Assembly (NCBI RefSeq): GCF_036632915.2
Contig: NZ_CP155552.1
Span: 1,798,001-1,862,000 of the forward strand
DNA length: 64,000 nt
DNA from: Faecalibacterium taiwanense
Lineage (GTDB): Bacteria > Bacillota > Clostridia > Oscillospirales > Ruminococcaceae
Reading direction: 5' to 3'
The notes below the pieces were generated by a model. That model saw only the letters and a list, made by a program, of their open reading frames with translations. It made no database searches and was not told where the DNA came from. Below, one piece after another: positions 7,380 to 16,978 of this stretch; position 1 is the stretch's first letter; the number at the start of each line of letters is the position of its first letter. Position numbers and translations under genes: made by a program.

Positions 7380-8627
7380 TTATTCTGTAACAATATCCGT
7401 ATCCGATATGAACTGCTCGTCACAAGAATTTGCGACAATGGGTCGTTCAAATCCTTCAATCGTGTTTCCGCTGATAGTACAATTGTCCAAAAGATACAGG
7501 TCGATTGCTTTTCCGCCATTCACGGCTTTCAGGGTGTTGTCCTTGATGGTGACATTTTTGATGTGCTTGGGCGATTTGTTGTTTGTAGTGATTTCCAGAA
7601 CGGTCGCATTGGGGTCGCTGACATCAAAGGTGTTGCCTTCGATGGTAAAGTCCGTTGTGCTTTCTGCACCTGTCGGGTCAATAAACGAACCGTAGGTGTC
7701 GGCCAGAATCCCATAACGGTCGATCTGCTCCGAGTCCGAAGTAATAGTGAAATTGTTGTTGCGAATGGTGATACGGTCATAGGCCATAAAATGGATAGCG
7801 GTATAGGCGGCGTTGTCAAAGGTGCAGTCCTCAATCACGATATCAGAGCATTTCACGCCTGCCTGCTGAGAGTGTGTTCCGATGGCCGCCATATAGTGCG
7901 GCGTGTTTTCACTGCCACCAAAATAACAGTTGCGAATCGTGACATTCGTAGAGGGAGCTTTGTTCTGCACCAGCGTATAGGGATAGCCCTTTACCGTACC
8001 GGGTTCGATTTGAAGAAGCTCGCGCGTTTTGTCGCCGCTTCCACGGAAGGACTGACCTTCAAAACGGCAGTTTTCAATCAGAACATTGTCCGAGCCAGCA
8101 ACCTGAATCACGTGTCCGTTGTAGCAATCCCGGAAAGTAATATTGCGGATCGTGATATTGCTTCCGTAACCGATGCCAAGAGCGTTGATGGACTCCGCAT
8201 TGGGAAGATTTTTGGGCGTTCCGGATTCATCCAGCTGACCGTTCATATCCCAGATGCCACCTTCGATGATGATATTGCTGTTGCCTTCAGCCTTATTGTG
8301 TTTATAGGGGTGATTATAGGCCATCATAGGATTTTTATCCTGGCTGCAATTCAACAGAACCGCATTGTCACTCATCTTGAAGGTCATGTTTTCTTTGAAA
8401 ACAATATGACCTGCCAGCTGATATGTTCCGTCCTGCAAAAACAGCACGCCGCCATCGGGCAGTTCATCAATTGCTTTTTGAAGTGTTTCAGTGATGTCAG
8501 AAGTCGAGCTTAAATCGACTTTATATTTTTTCACGAAGTCCACTTCTTTGTTCTGGCTGCACGCGGTAAAAAGGATACAACTCAGCATCAAAAATGCCGA
8601 AGCCAAAAGTCTTTTTGTTCTTGTCAT
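7380..8627 (-). CDS. Secreted beta-helix lipoprotein (pectate-lyase-like fold)
   Basis: The protein has 415 residues. The N-terminus is a lipoprotein signal: basic MTRTKR, a hydrophobic stretch, then the lipobox LFTAC with Cys23 as the lipidated residue. From residue 55 the sequence has repeated turns of the right-handed parallel beta-helix type, such as NITIRNITFRD, NVLIENCRFEG, NVTIRNCYFGG and RITIRNNNFTI, ending in GNTIEGF. Proteins of this kind are polysaccharide lyases or glycoside hydrolases, or surface adhesins. No catalytic set can be assigned by eye. It heads the pair with the aldose epimerase, which supports a glycan-degrading role on the outer face of the membrane. Confidence 0.85.
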   Translation of the reverse strand: MTRTKRLLASAFLMLSCILFTACSQNKEVDFVKKYKVDLSSTSDITETLQKAIDELPDGGVLFLQDGTYQLAGHIVFKENMTFKMSDNAVLLNCSQDKNPMMAYNHPYKHNKAEGNSNIIIEGGIWDMNGQLDESGTPKNLPNAESINALGIGYGSNITIRNITFRDCYNGHVIQVAGSDNVLIENCRFEGQSFRGSGDKTRELLQIEPGTVKGYPYTLVQNKAPSTNVTIRNCYFGGSENTPHYMAAIGTHSQQAGVKCSDIVIEDCTFDNAAYTAIHFMAYDRITIRNNNFTITSDSEQIDRYGILADTYGSFIDPTGAESTTDFTIEGNTFDVSDPNATVLEITTNNKSPKHIKNVTIKDNTLKAVNGGKAIDLYLLDNCTISGNTIEGFERPIVANSCDEQFISDTDIVTE

Positions 8628-8647
8628 AAGAATTTTCCTTATACAAA

Positions 8648-8917
8648 TTAAAGTTCTTCGATAAATTTCAAATGAGGGATGTGCCGCAGGGTGTCGATCA
8701 TGCTGTCGTGTGGGCGGTGTTCAAGGCTGCGCACCGTAACCACAAACGCGACACTGTTGATGGAGTTTGTACCAAGATAGTCCGGCTCCATTTGTAGGTT
8801 GCTCATGCTCAATCCGGAATCACGCATAAACTCGATGAATTCACCCATGTATTCACGGCTTTCGAGTTCCACATAGATATCAATTACGCTTGTGTGTTTC
8901 CGCGTGAAATAATCCAT
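8648..8917 (-). pseudogene. MgtC/SapB-type C-terminal (ACT-like) domain fragment
   Basis: This 89-residue frame reads as a single beta-alpha-beta ACT-like domain: TSVIDIYVELESREYMG, GEFIEFMRDSGLSMSNLQ, then VAFVVTVRSLEHRPHDSMID and HLKFIEEL. That matches the cytoplasmic tail of MgtC/SapB membrane proteins. The normal N-terminal membrane part is missing. The sequence where it should be is taken by a tyrosine recombinase fragment on the other strand, whose ATG overlaps this one. The best reading is a truncated gene cut by recombination. It could instead be a free small ACT protein, but no good ribosome site lies ahead of 8917. Confidence 0.6.
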
Positions 8918-9059
8918 GCAGGCGTTGGGCGTGGATATTCAGACCATCCAGAGCATCGTAGGCCATGCCGATACCGAAATGACTGAGCATTATCTCCATG
9001 TTCAGGAATCCATTCGGCAGAGTGCGATCCAGTTGTTCAGCGAGGCATTTTCGGCCTGA
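8916..9059 (+). pseudogene. Tyrosine recombinase (integrase), C-terminal remnant
   Basis: The last 47 codons of an integrase are left. The product contains QTIQSIVGHADTEMTEHYLH, which has the GH.. motif of box II and the catalytic Tyr in TEHYLHV, and it ends in SIRQSAIQLFSEAFSA. A TAA lies in frame just before the first codon, so nothing upstream belongs to it. Intact integrases have 350-400 residues. The fragment abuts the MgtC-like fragment and lies 135 bases from tRNA-Pro, the usual place for an integrase gene of an element inserted at a tRNA. It marks the scar of a lost or rearranged integrative element. Confidence 0.85.
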
Positions 9060-9104
9060 AAATTGGACGGAACGGCACTAATTAGACCAGATAAAATCTT
9101 TGGC

Positions 9105-9128
9105 ATTGTGGTCAAAATTGTGGTCAAA
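9105..9128 (+). repeat. Two tandem copies of ATTGTGGTCAAA
   Basis: The 12-base unit is repeated exactly once, 45 bases after the integrase stop and before the tRNA terminator. Such short tandem units near integrase ends can be recombinase arm or core sites. Confidence 0.5.
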
Positions 9129-9151
9129 ACCAAATGAGGCCAGCTTATAAA

Positions 9152-9192
9152 CAAAAAAATCCAACGATTTCTAACGTGAAATCGTTGGATTT
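9152..9192 (-). terminator. Intrinsic terminator of tRNA-Pro
   Basis: A 15-bp perfect stem (9157-9171 with 9178-9192) with a 6-base loop begins two bases after the CCA end. A run of seven T follows on the minus strand. Confidence 0.9.
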
Positions 9193-9193
9193 A

Positions 9194-9271
9194 TGGTCCG
9201 AGTGGCGAGAATCGAACTCACGGCCTCTTGAACCCCATTCAAGCGCGCTACCAAAACTGCGCTACACCCGG
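9194..9271 (-). tRNA. tRNA-Pro (anticodon GGG)
   Basis: All stems pair. The acceptor is CCGGGTG with CACTCGG (one G-U), the D stem is GCGC/GCGC, and the anticodon stem CTTGA/TCAAG holds the loop ATGGGGT, with anticodon GGG. The T arm is GTGAG-TTCGATT-CTCGC and the CCA end is encoded. It decodes CCC and CCU proline codons. It has its own consensus promoter and terminator. The neighbouring integrase remnant suggests that its 3' end has served as an integration target. Confidence 0.95.
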
Positions 9272-9314
9272 ATATCGACCGCCGCTTCCCTACCGAAGCG
9301 TGGCGACATGAGAT

Positions 9315-9343
9315 ATTATACTCAGATACAGCAGTTTTGTCAA
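9315..9343 (-). promoter_or_regulatory. Consensus promoter of tRNA-Pro
   Basis: On the minus strand TTGACA (9343-9338) and TATAAT (9320-9315) are exactly 17 bases apart. The expected start is about 37 bases ahead of the mature tRNA. Confidence 0.88.
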
Positions 9344-9406
9344 CAGATTTTTACAATTTTCTTTGCTTTTTTCGTAAAAAGTCTGATTTTTGCGAAAGTA
9401 CGCGCT

Positions 9407-12271
9407 TTATTTATTTTGCTCTTTTTCTTGCAGGAGCTTGTCTTTTTCCAAAAGCGGTTTCAGATACTGGCCGGTAAAGCTGCCCGGCACCTCTGCCACC
9501 TGTTCCGGCGTGCCTTCGGCCACGATCTCGCCGCCTGCGCTGCCGCCTTCAGGGCCAAGGTCAATGATATGGTCGGCGCACTTGATAAGATCCAGATTGT
9601 GCTCGATGACAATAACCGTGTTGCCCGCATCTACCAGCTTCTGCAGCACCTCGATCAGGCGGTGCACATCTGCAATATGCAGGCCGGTAGTAGGCTCGTC
9701 CAGAATATACACGGTCTTGCCAGTGCTGCGGCGGGCCAACTCATTGGCCAGCTTCACGCGCTGTGCTTCGCCGCCGGAAAGGGTGGTGGCGCTCTGGCCC
9801 AGTGTTACATAACCAAGACCCACGTCCAACAGGGTCTGCAGTTTGCGGGCGATCTTGGGCTGGTTGGAAAAGAATACCACTGCTTCCTCCACGGTCATGT
9901 TCAGCACATCGGAGATGGTCTTTTCCTTATACTTCACTTCCAGCGTTTCGCGGTTGTAACGCGCCCCCTTGCATACCTCGCAGGGCACATACACATCCGG
10001 CAGGAAGTGCATCTCGATCTGCAGAATACCGTTGCCCTCACAGGCTTCGCAGCGGCCGCCCTTGACATTAAAACTGAAACGCCCCGGGCCGTAACCGCGC
10101 ATTTTGGCATCCTGTGTCTGGGAGAATACCGTGCGGATATCATTGAACACACCGGTATAAGTGGCCGGATTGGAGCGCGGCGTACGGCCAATGGGCTGCT
10201 GGTCGATACCGATGACCTTATCCACAAATTCCAGCCCTTCTACCCCATCGCATTTGCCTGCGCGGGAACGCGCACCGTTCAGCTCGCAGGCAAGCGTCTT
10301 ATACAGAATTTCGTTGATGAGGCTGGACTTGCCGGAGCCGGAAATGCCGGTAACGCAGATAAACTCTCCCAGCGGGAATTTCACATCGATATTGCGCAGG
10401 TTATTTTCCCGTGCACCCCGCACAGTAAGGTAATTGCCGTTGCCGGTGCGGCGGGTCTGCGGTACGGCAATGCGTTTGCGGCCGGAGAGATAATCGCCGG
10501 TGATGCTGCGCTTTGCCTTGCAGATGTCCTTCACGCTGCCAGCGGCTACGATCTCACCGCCATGCACGCCTGCGCCCGGGCCTACATCCACGATATAATC
10601 CGCGCTGCGCATGGTATCTTCATCATGCTCCACCACAATGACTGTGTTGCCGAGGTCGCGGAGATTTTTCAGGGTGGCAATGAGCTTGTCGTTATCGCGC
10701 TGATGCAAGCCGATGGACGGCTCGTCCAGCACATAGAGCACGCCGGAAAGCGCACTGCCGATTTGAGTGGTCAGGCGGATGCGCTGGCTCTCGCCGCCGG
10801 AAAGAGTGCCTGCTGAGCGGGCCAGCGTGAGATAATCCAGACCCACGCTCTGCAAAAACTGCAGGCGATTCCGGATCTCCTTCATGATCTGCCCGCCGAT
10901 CTGCTTCTGCTTTTCGGTCAGGTTCGGTTCGTTCTCAGCAATGAATTTCAGCTCGTCCCGGATGGACATTTCGCAGAAATCGCTGATGTTCTTATCCCCG
11001 ATGGTCACAGCCAGCACCACGGGTTTCAGGCGCTTGCCGTGGCAGTCCGGGCACTCCACGCCGGACATGAAGCTGCCGATTTCTTCCTTCATCCACTCGC
11101 TGTTGGTCTCGCGGAAGCGGCGCTCAAGGTTCTCCACGATGCCCTCGAAGGTATTATAGTACACACCGCTTCCGAACTCATTCGTGCGGTGCATCTCAAT
11201 TTTTTCGCCATTGGTTCCGTACAGCAACGCATTGACAGCTTCGGTGCTCATCTCTTTGACGGGCGTATCCAGCGTAAATCCGTACTTTTTGCCAAGACCC
11301 AGATAATACATTTCGGATACAGACCCCTCGGCATAGTACCAGCCGCTGGCCTTGATGGCACCCTCACGGATGGAAAGGTTCCGGTTGGGCAAGATGCGTT
11401 CCTCGTCCACCCGCATAAAGGTGCCAAGGCCGGTACACTTTTCGCAGGCTCCCAGCGGGTTATTGAAGGAGAAGAGCCGCGGCGACAGGTCGCTGATGGA
11501 AATGCCGTGCTCCGGGCAGGCAAAGTTCTGGCTGAAGGTCATACAATCGCCGCCGATCACGTCCACTTCGGCGATGCCGCCGGTAAGCGCCAGCGCGGTT
11601 TCCAGCGAATCTGCCAGACGGCCCCGGATGCCCTTGCGCATGGCAAGGCGGTCCACCACGATCTCCACCGTATGCTTGATGTTCTTTTCCAGCTTGATTT
11701 CTTCGTCCAGATCATACAGGTTGCCGTCGATCTTCACACGAGCATAGCCACCGCGGCGGGCAGCATCCAGCTCTTTCTGCTGGGTGCCTTTGCGCTGGCG
11801 CACCACAGGAGCCAGCACCTGAAACTTCGCACCTTCGTCCAGTTTGAGTACCGCGTCCACCATTTCGTCCACGGTCTGCTGGCTGATCACCCGCCCGCAC
11901 ACCGGGCAGTGGGGCACGCCCACGCGGGCGTACAGAAGTCGCAGATAATCGTAGATCTCCGTCACGGTGCCCACGGTGGAACGCGGGTTGTGGCTGGTGG
12001 TTTTCTGGTCGATGGAAATTGCCGGTGACAGGCCGGTAATCTCGTCCACATCGGGCTTATCCATGCGGCCCAAAAACATGCGTGCGTAGCTGGAAAGGCT
12101 TTCCACATAGCGGCGCTGGCCGTCGGCATAGATGGTGTCGAACGCAAGGCTCGACTTGCCCGAACCGGAAAGGCCGGTCATGACGATCAGCTTTTCCCTC
12201 GGGAGGGTCAGGTTAACATTTTTCAGGTTGTGCTCGCGGGCACCTTTGATGACGATCTTATCGTTTGCCAA
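9407..12271 (-). CDS. uvrA: Excinuclease ABC subunit A
   Basis: The protein has 954 residues and is the damage-sensing ATPase of nucleotide excision repair. It has two ABC modules: Walker [15 protein letters not shown] near the N-terminus and [13 protein letters not shown] in the second half, each with an LSGGE signature ([22 protein letters not shown]). Zinc-binding cysteine pairs are present as [21 protein letters not shown] and [14 protein letters not shown]. The start is TTG at 12271 with GGGAGA ahead, since [19 protein letters not shown] is the usual N-terminus and upstream ATG codons lie within uvrB. The start overlaps the end of uvrB by 14 bases, so the two are co-translated. The C-terminus ends in a Lys/Glu tail. 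Confidence 0.97.
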   Translation of the reverse strand: MANDKIVIKGAREHNLKNVNLTLPREKLIVMTGLSGSGKSSLAFDTIYADGQRRYVESLSSYARMFLGRMDKPDVDEITGLSPAISIDQKTTSHNPRSTVGTVTEIYDYLRLLYARVGVPHCPVCGRVISQQTVDEMVDAVLKLDEGAKFQVLAPVVRQRKGTQQKELDAARRGGYARVKIDGNLYDLDEEIKLEKNIKHTVEIVVDRLAMRKGIRGRLADSLETALALTGGIAEVDVIGGDCMTFSQNFACPEHGISISDLSPRLFSFNNPLGACEKCTGLGTFMRVDEERILPNRNLSIREGAIKASGWYYAEGSVSEMYYLGLGKKYGFTLDTPVKEMSTEAVNALLYGTNGEKIEMHRTNEFGSGVYYNTFEGIVENLERRFRETNSEWMKEEIGSFMSGVECPDCHGKRLKPVVLAVTIGDKNISDFCEMSIRDELKFIAENEPNLTEKQKQIGGQIMKEIRNRLQFLQSVGLDYLTLARSAGTLSGGESQRIRLTTQIGSALSGVLYVLDEPSIGLHQRDNDKLIATLKNLRDLGNTVIVVEHDEDTMRSADYIVDVGPGAGVHGGEIVAAGSVKDICKAKRSITGDYLSGRKRIAVPQTRRTGNGNYLTVRGARENNLRNIDVKFPLGEFICVTGISGSGKSSLINEILYKTLACELNGARSRAGKCDGVEGLEFVDKVIGIDQQPIGRTPRSNPATYTGVFNDIRTVFSQTQDAKMRGYGPGRFSFNVKGGRCEACEGNGILQIEMHFLPDVYVPCEVCKGARYNRETLEVKYKEKTISDVLNMTVEEAVVFFSNQPKIARKLQTLLDVGLGYVTLGQSATTLSGGEAQRVKLANELARRSTGKTVYILDEPTTGLHIADVHRLIEVLQKLVDAGNTVIVIEHNLDLIKCADHIIDLGPEGGSAGGEIVAEGTPEQVAEVPGSFTGQYLKPLLEKDKLLQEKEQNK

Positions 12272-14315
12272 GGTATTTTCTCCCTTTTCGTTGTGTCTGT
12301 GAATGATTCTGTTTGCGCTCCGTTTCTGCCGCAGAGTCCACCGTCGGGTTCTCGCCCCGGCGCAGTCGGTCGATCTGGTCACGCAGGAAGGCCGCGTGTT
12401 CAAACTCCAGCAGCTTCGCCGCTTCCTTCATCTCACGGGTCAGGCGCTCGATGGCGGCCTCCCGCTCCATCCTGCCCATGCGGCGAGTGTTCAGCTTAGC
12501 GTTCTCCGCTTTATCGCTGATCTCGATGCTGTCTGCAATGGCCTTGACGATGGTTTTTGGCACGATGCCATGTTCTTTATTGTAGGCCATCTGGATGGCG
12601 CGGCGGCGCTCGGTCTCGGTGATGGCGCGGTCCATGCTGTCGGTGACGACATCCGCGTACATGATGACAAGGCCCTCGGCATTGCGGGCCGCGCGGCCAA
12701 TGGTCTGGATCAGGCTGGTCTCGCTGCGCAGGAAGCCCTCTTTATCCGCATCCAGAATGGCCACAAGGCTCACCTCAGGCAGGTCAAGACCCTCGCGCAG
12801 CAGGTTAATGCCCACCACAACATCAATGGAGCCAAGGCGCAGGTCCTTGATGATCTCCATGCGCTCAAAGGTATCCACCTCGTGGTGCATATACTTGACC
12901 TTGATGCCCTGTTCGGTAAGGTAGTCGGTCAGGTCTTCGGCCATTTTCTTGGTCAGCGTGGTCACGAGAACGCGCTCGTGCCGCTGGATACGGGTATTGA
13001 TCTCGCCCAACAGATCCACCACCTGCCCTTCCACCGGGCGCACCGAAATGAGCGGGTCCAAAAGGCCGGTGGGCCGGATGACCTGCTGCGCCACCTGCGT
13101 GCTGTTCTGCCGCTCGTAGTCGCCGGGCGTAGCCGAAACGAAGATCATCTGGTTCAGCTTGGACTCCACTTCCTCGAACTTGAGCGGGCGGTTATCGAAG
13201 GCGGACGGCAGGCGGAAGCCGTACTCCACCAGCGTTTTTTTGCGGGCATAGTCGCCGCCGTACATGGCGCGCACCTGCGGCAGGGTAACATGGCTCTCGT
13301 CCACAAACAGCAGAAAATCATCCGGGAAATAATCCAGCAGAGTGGTGGGCATACTGCCCGGCGCACGGCCCGAAAGCACCGCCGAATAGTTCTCGATGCC
13401 TTTGCACATGCCCACCTCGTTGAGCATCTCAATGTCGTAATTGGTGCGCTGGGCAATGCGCTGCGCCTCGATCAGCTTGCCCTCGGCGGTGAACTGCTTC
13501 ACCTGTGCGTCGCACTCGGCGCGGATCTTTTCCAGTGCTGCGGCCTTCTTCTCGGCGCTGACGATATAGTGGCTGGCCGGGAAGATGGCTACATGCTTGA
13601 CTACATTCTGTTTGGCCCCGGTGAGAGGGTTGAACTCCGTAATGCGGTCGATCTCGTCCCCAAAAAATTCCACACGGATGGCAAGCTCGCTCATATAGGC
13701 AAGGTAGATGTCCACGATATCGCCGTGCACACGGAACTTGTTGCGCACAAAATTCACGTCGTTGCGCTCATATTGCAGAGTGACCAGCTTCTGGCACAGC
13801 TCGTCCCGCTCCATCTGCATGCCGGGGCGCAGGCTGATGACCATGCTGCGGTAGTCGATGGGGTCGCCCAGCGAGTAGATGCAGGAAACCGATGCTACAA
13901 TGATCACATCCCGCCGCTCCGAAAGCGCCGCCGTGGCCGAATGGCGCAGGCGGTCGATCTCGTCGTTGATGGCGCTGTCCTTTTCAATATAGGTATCCGT
14001 GCTGGGGATATAGGCTTCCGGCTGGTAGTAATCGTAGTAGGAGACGAAATACTCCACCGCGTTGTTGGGGAAAAACGACCGGAACTCGGTGCACAGCTGG
14101 GCCGCCAGCGTTTTGTTGTGGGCCAGAACCAGCGTGGGCCGGTTGCATTTTGCAATAACATTTGCCATGGTAAAGGTCTTGCCGCTGCCGGTAACACCCA
14201 GCAGGGTCTGGCAACGGTCGCCCCGCTCCACGCCTTTCACCAGTGTTTCAATGGCCTGCGGCTGGTCGCCGGTGGGCTGGTAAGAGGATACCAGTTCAAA
14301 TTTTTCGTCTGCCAT
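12258..14315 (-). CDS. uvrB: Excinuclease ABC subunit B
   Basis: The protein has 685 residues and is the helicase-like subunit that verifies damage and loads UvrC. Walker [15 protein letters not shown] is near residue 39. The aromatic beta-hairpin [20 protein letters not shown], which inserts between DNA strands, follows. Next come the [17 protein letters not shown] motif, helicase motif [14 protein letters not shown], and the C-terminal UVR domain ([19 protein letters not shown]) that contacts UvrC. The start at 14315 has GGAGAGG in front; an upstream in-frame start lacks one. It is the first gene of the uvrB-uvrA operon, behind a sigma-70 promoter at 14376-14404. uvrC is not in the window. 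Confidence 0.97.
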   Translation of the reverse strand: MADEKFELVSSYQPTGDQPQAIETLVKGVERGDRCQTLLGVTGSGKTFTMANVIAKCNRPTLVLAHNKTLAAQLCTEFRSFFPNNAVEYFVSYYDYYQPEAYIPSTDTYIEKDSAINDEIDRLRHSATAALSERRDVIIVASVSCIYSLGDPIDYRSMVISLRPGMQMERDELCQKLVTLQYERNDVNFVRNKFRVHGDIVDIYLAYMSELAIRVEFFGDEIDRITEFNPLTGAKQNVVKHVAIFPASHYIVSAEKKAAALEKIRAECDAQVKQFTAEGKLIEAQRIAQRTNYDIEMLNEVGMCKGIENYSAVLSGRAPGSMPTTLLDYFPDDFLLFVDESHVTLPQVRAMYGGDYARKKTLVEYGFRLPSAFDNRPLKFEEVESKLNQMIFVSATPGDYERQNSTQVAQQVIRPTGLLDPLISVRPVEGQVVDLLGEINTRIQRHERVLVTTLTKKMAEDLTDYLTEQGIKVKYMHHEVDTFERMEIIKDLRLGSIDVVVGINLLREGLDLPEVSLVAILDADKEGFLRSETSLIQTIGRAARNAEGLVIMYADVVTDSMDRAITETERRRAIQMAYNKEHGIVPKTIVKAIADSIEISDKAENAKLNTRRMGRMEREAAIERLTREMKEAAKLLEFEHAAFLRDQIDRLRRGENPTVDSAAETERKQNHSQTQRKGRKYLGKR

Positions 14316-14375
14316 CTTCCCTCTCCTCTCCGGCCCTCGCGCAAAGAACCACAATCAGTTGTATTTTACGGTTTG

Positions 14376-14404
14376 ATTATAGCACACCAGTTTTATAATG
14401 TAAA
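14376..14404 (-). promoter_or_regulatory. Promoter of uvrBA
   Basis: On the minus strand TTTACA (14404-14399) and TATAAT (14381-14376) have a 17-base spacer, about 60 bases ahead of uvrB. I saw no clear LexA box of the GAAC-N4-GTTC kind overlapping it. Confidence 0.7.
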
Positions 14405-14426
14405 CACTTTTTTGTTGTTTCACGGA

Positions 14427-15146
14427 TCAAGGCCAGAAAAGCGTACCTGTTTTAAAGTCATAGATCGGCAGGCGGTTTGCGTCCCGCATGGAGAAATACT
14501 CCGTATCGGTCAGGATGAAGTGATCCAGCAGATGGATGTTCACAAGGCCCAATGCCCGGGCAATATTGCCAGTGGCCTCCAGATCCTCCATGGAGGGCAA
14601 GGCCGCACCGTTGGGGTGGTTGTGGCTGAGCACCACCGTGTCGGTGCCGCCCTTGATGGCCGCAGACACCACATCCTTGATGTCCAGACTTACCCGGTCG
14701 GTGGTGCCTTCCCGCAGCCAGACCGCCGCGCGCACCCGCTTACGGCTGTCCAGACTGACCAGCATTGCACGCTCGTAATCCGACCACGCAAACTTCGCCA
14801 TCAGATAGCTGCCCATCTGCTCCGTAGTTCTGATGCAGCGGGTGGTGCTGGTACGGCTGCGGCCATAGTAGCGGCTAATCTCCGGCAGCAGATGCAGCAT
14901 CCGGGCTGTGGCCGGGCCTACGCCCTCCACAGTGCACAGCTCTTCCTCGCTGGCTTCCAGCACAGCGGCAAAATCGCCAAAGCGGTCGATCAGGTCGTGA
15001 GCGATGCCGTTGGTGTCCTTCTGGGCGTTGGTGAGGTACAGCACATATTCCAGCGCTTCGTGCTCGGCCAGACTGTCCAGACCGTAGTTCTGCACCCGTT
15101 CGCGCATCCGCTGGCGGTGTCCCTGATGCCGTTTGTGTTCTGCCAT
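14427..15146 (-). CDS. radC: RadC/YsxA-type JAMM-domain protein
   Basis: The protein has 239 residues from the ATG at 15146, which has AAGGAGA nine bases ahead. The N-terminal half has a helix-hairpin-helix part, with EEELCTVEGVGPATARML near residue 75. The C-terminal half is a JAMM metalloprotease-like domain with the metal motif SHNHPNGAALPSMED near residue 180. RadC was once linked to recombination repair, but its biochemical role is unclear. It is cytoplasmic. Its position beside uvrBA agrees with a DNA-maintenance block, though it is in a separate transcription unit with about 110 bases between. Confidence 0.92.
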   Translation of the reverse strand: MAEHKRHQGHRQRMRERVQNYGLDSLAEHEALEYVLYLTNAQKDTNGIAHDLIDRFGDFAAVLEASEEELCTVEGVGPATARMLHLLPEISRYYGRSRTSTTRCIRTTEQMGSYLMAKFAWSDYERAMLVSLDSRKRVRAAVWLREGTTDRVSLDIKDVVSAAIKGGTDTVVLSHNHPNGAALPSMEDLEATGNIARALGLVNIHLLDHFILTDTEYFSMRDANRLPIYDFKTGTLFWP

Positions 15147-15248
15147 TGCGGTACTCTCCTTCTGATTCATTCCTTATAATAGTACCCATTTTGCGCCCGG
15201 AACTCAAGGCTTTGCGGTAAAATAGTTTTGATCCGGGGCGTTTCCGCG

Positions 15249-15277
15249 TTGACTTGCAGCCAAGGCTGTATTACTAT
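15249..15277 (+). promoter_or_regulatory. Promoter of the pseudouridine synthase gene
   Basis: TTGACT at 15249-15254 and TACTAT at 15272-15277 have a 17-base spacer. The ATG is about 30 bases further on. Confidence 0.55.
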
Positions 15278-15308
15278 AAAGGTATCTCTTGAAAATTGAG
15301 GAACATTT

Positions 15309-16315
15309 ATGAAACAATATACCGCAACCGCCAACGACGACGGCGTTCGTCTTTCCCGCTTTGTGCAGAGCGTGACCCGCGATTTTCCCACCAGCCTTTT
15401 GTACAAGAGCTTCCGCAATAAGCGCGTGAAGGTAAACGGAAAAAAGGCCGTGCCGGAGTACCGCATTCAGGCAGGCGACCTGATCGAGCTGTACATCAAC
15501 GACGAGTTTTTCCCGCCGGAAGGCGCAAAAACCGTGCAGAAAGCCGCGCCGAAAAAAAGCAGAATCAGCCCAAGGTCAATGTCATTTATGAGGACGAAAA
15601 CATTGCTGTGCTGTACAAACCCACCCACCTTTTGTGCCATAGCGACCGCACCGGCGATGCAAACCTTGTGGACGCTTTTACCCAGTATCTGGCCGAAAAA
15701 GGCGAGTACGACCCCCACGGCGAGAACCGGTTCAAGCCCGGCATTTGCAACCGGCTGGACCGCGGCACCGAGGGCCTTGTGATCGCCGCCAAGAGCTACA
15801 CCGCCCTGCGGGACATGAACGAGATCATCCGCACTGACCTACTCAAAAAGGAGTACTACACCATCACGGTGGGTATCCCGCAGTCCGGGCGGTTCACCGC
15901 ATGGTGGGAGCACGACGAGAAGAACAACAAGGTAAGCATCCATGCACATCAGTCGCAGGACGAGCGCCGCAAGCAGATCATTACGGACGTGGACGTACTG
16001 CGCACCGCCGGGCCGTTCGCCCTGTGCAAGATCGGCCTTGTCACCGGCCGTACCCACCAGATCCGTGCACATCTGGCCTATCTGGGCCGTCCAGTTCTGG
16101 GCGACATCAAGTACGGCAACCGCAAGATGAACGAGCGCACCGGCACCAAAACGCAGGCCCTGTGCGCTGTGCGGGTCACTTTCCTTGATATTCCCGAGGA
16201 AAACACCCTGCATTATCTCTCCGGCAAGGTCGTCAAGCTGAAGGACCCGCAGATCATAAAGCAGTTCGATGCGCTGGATAAAAACAAGGCGGATGGAGAA
16301 AACGGCCATGCATAA
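15309..16315 (+). pseudogene. RluA-family pseudouridine synthase, frameshifted in an A run
   Basis: Two frames make up one protein of about 335 residues. The first part, from 15309, has an S4 RNA-binding domain (DGVRLSRFVQSVTRDFP to IQAGDLIELYIND). After AAPKK the frame is lost at a run of seven A (15552-15558). One extra base would restore PKVNVIYEDENIAVLYKPTH and the remainder to 16315. The catalytic motif NRLDRGTEGLVIAAK, with the nucleophilic Asp, and RTHQIRAHLAYLG are in the second frame. Such enzymes modify uridines in 23S rRNA or tRNA. The gene is broken as read; a homopolymer sequencing error is a live alternative. It overlaps the downstream acetyltransferase gene by 8 bases. Confidence 0.88.
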
Positions 16316-16928
16316 AATCGACATGACCACGTGGCCGCGGGCAGAGCTGTTCCGGTTCTTTTCCGGAGTGTCGCAGCCATTTTACAGTGTCACCTTCCGG
16401 GTGGACGTGACGAATCTCCACGCCTACACCAAAGCCCGCGGCATTTCCTTTTATTATGCCCTCGGCTATCTCGTGACCGATGCCGTGAACAGCGTGGTGA
16501 ATTTCCGCTATACCATCCGGAACGGCGAGGTCTGGCTTCTGGATAAGCGCATCCCCAGCCTGACCGACCTGAAGCCCGGCAGTGAGCAGTTCCACATCGT
16601 CACACTGCCCAAGACCGGCACGCTGGACGAGTTCTGCTGCGCCGCAAAAGCTAAGAGCGCTGCACAGCAGAGCTTTCTGGATCAGGACTGCGAGACGGAC
16701 GCGCTGATCTACATTTCCACCACGCCGTGGTTTGATCTGACCAGCTGCACCAACGAGCGGGATTTTGACAAAGACGACGCCATCCCCCGCATCACATGGG
16801 GCAAGTATGTACCGGAAAACGGCCGCGAAACGCTGGGCATGAGCCTTGAGGTGAGCCACCGGTTCATCGATGGGTATCACCTGGGGCAGTTTTATCAAAA
16901 GCTTCAAAAAAGCATTGATGAATTGTAA
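16308..16928 (+). CDS. Chloramphenicol acetyltransferase-like protein (CatA family)
   Basis: The protein has 206 residues from the ATG at 16308, which has GGAG nine bases ahead; an in-frame ATG at 16293 is less well placed. The fold is type A CAT: RAELFRFFSGVSQPFYSVTF at the N-terminus, FYYALGYLVTDAVN in the core, and the catalytic motif VSHRFIDGYHLGQF, in which the His and the Asp-Gly of HxxxDG are kept. CAT transfers acetyl from acetyl-CoA to chloramphenicol. Many chromosomal homologues in Firmicutes have not been shown to give resistance, so substrate is open. It overlaps the pseudouridine synthase gene by 8 bases, so it is translated from the same message. Confidence 0.85.
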   Translation: MHKIDMTTWPRAELFRFFSGVSQPFYSVTFRVDVTNLHAYTKARGISFYYALGYLVTDAVNSVVNFRYTIRNGEVWLLDKRIPSLTDLKPGSEQFHIVTLPKTGTLDEFCCAAKAKSAAQQSFLDQDCETDALIYISTTPWFDLTSCTNERDFDKDDAIPRITWGKYVPENGRETLGMSLEVSHRFIDGYHLGQFYQKLQKSIDEL

Positions 16929-16970
16929 AAAACGGCTGCTGTACTTTACCGTACAGCAGCCGTTTTTCTC
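16927..16970. terminator. Bidirectional terminator between convergent genes
   Basis: AAAAACGGCTGCTGTAC and GTACAGCAGCCGTTTTT form a 17-bp stem around six bases, with A and T runs on each side. Confidence 0.88.
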
Positions 16971-16978
16971 TTTGTTCT

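Noticed and set aside
14376..14430. LexA box at the uvrBA promoter
   Set aside because: No GAAC-N4-GTTC-like palindrome overlaps the promoter.
15552..15558. Programmed frameshift in the pseudouridine synthase gene
   Set aside because: The phase of the A run does not fit tandem slippage, and RluA enzymes are not known to use it; kept as indel or sequencing error.
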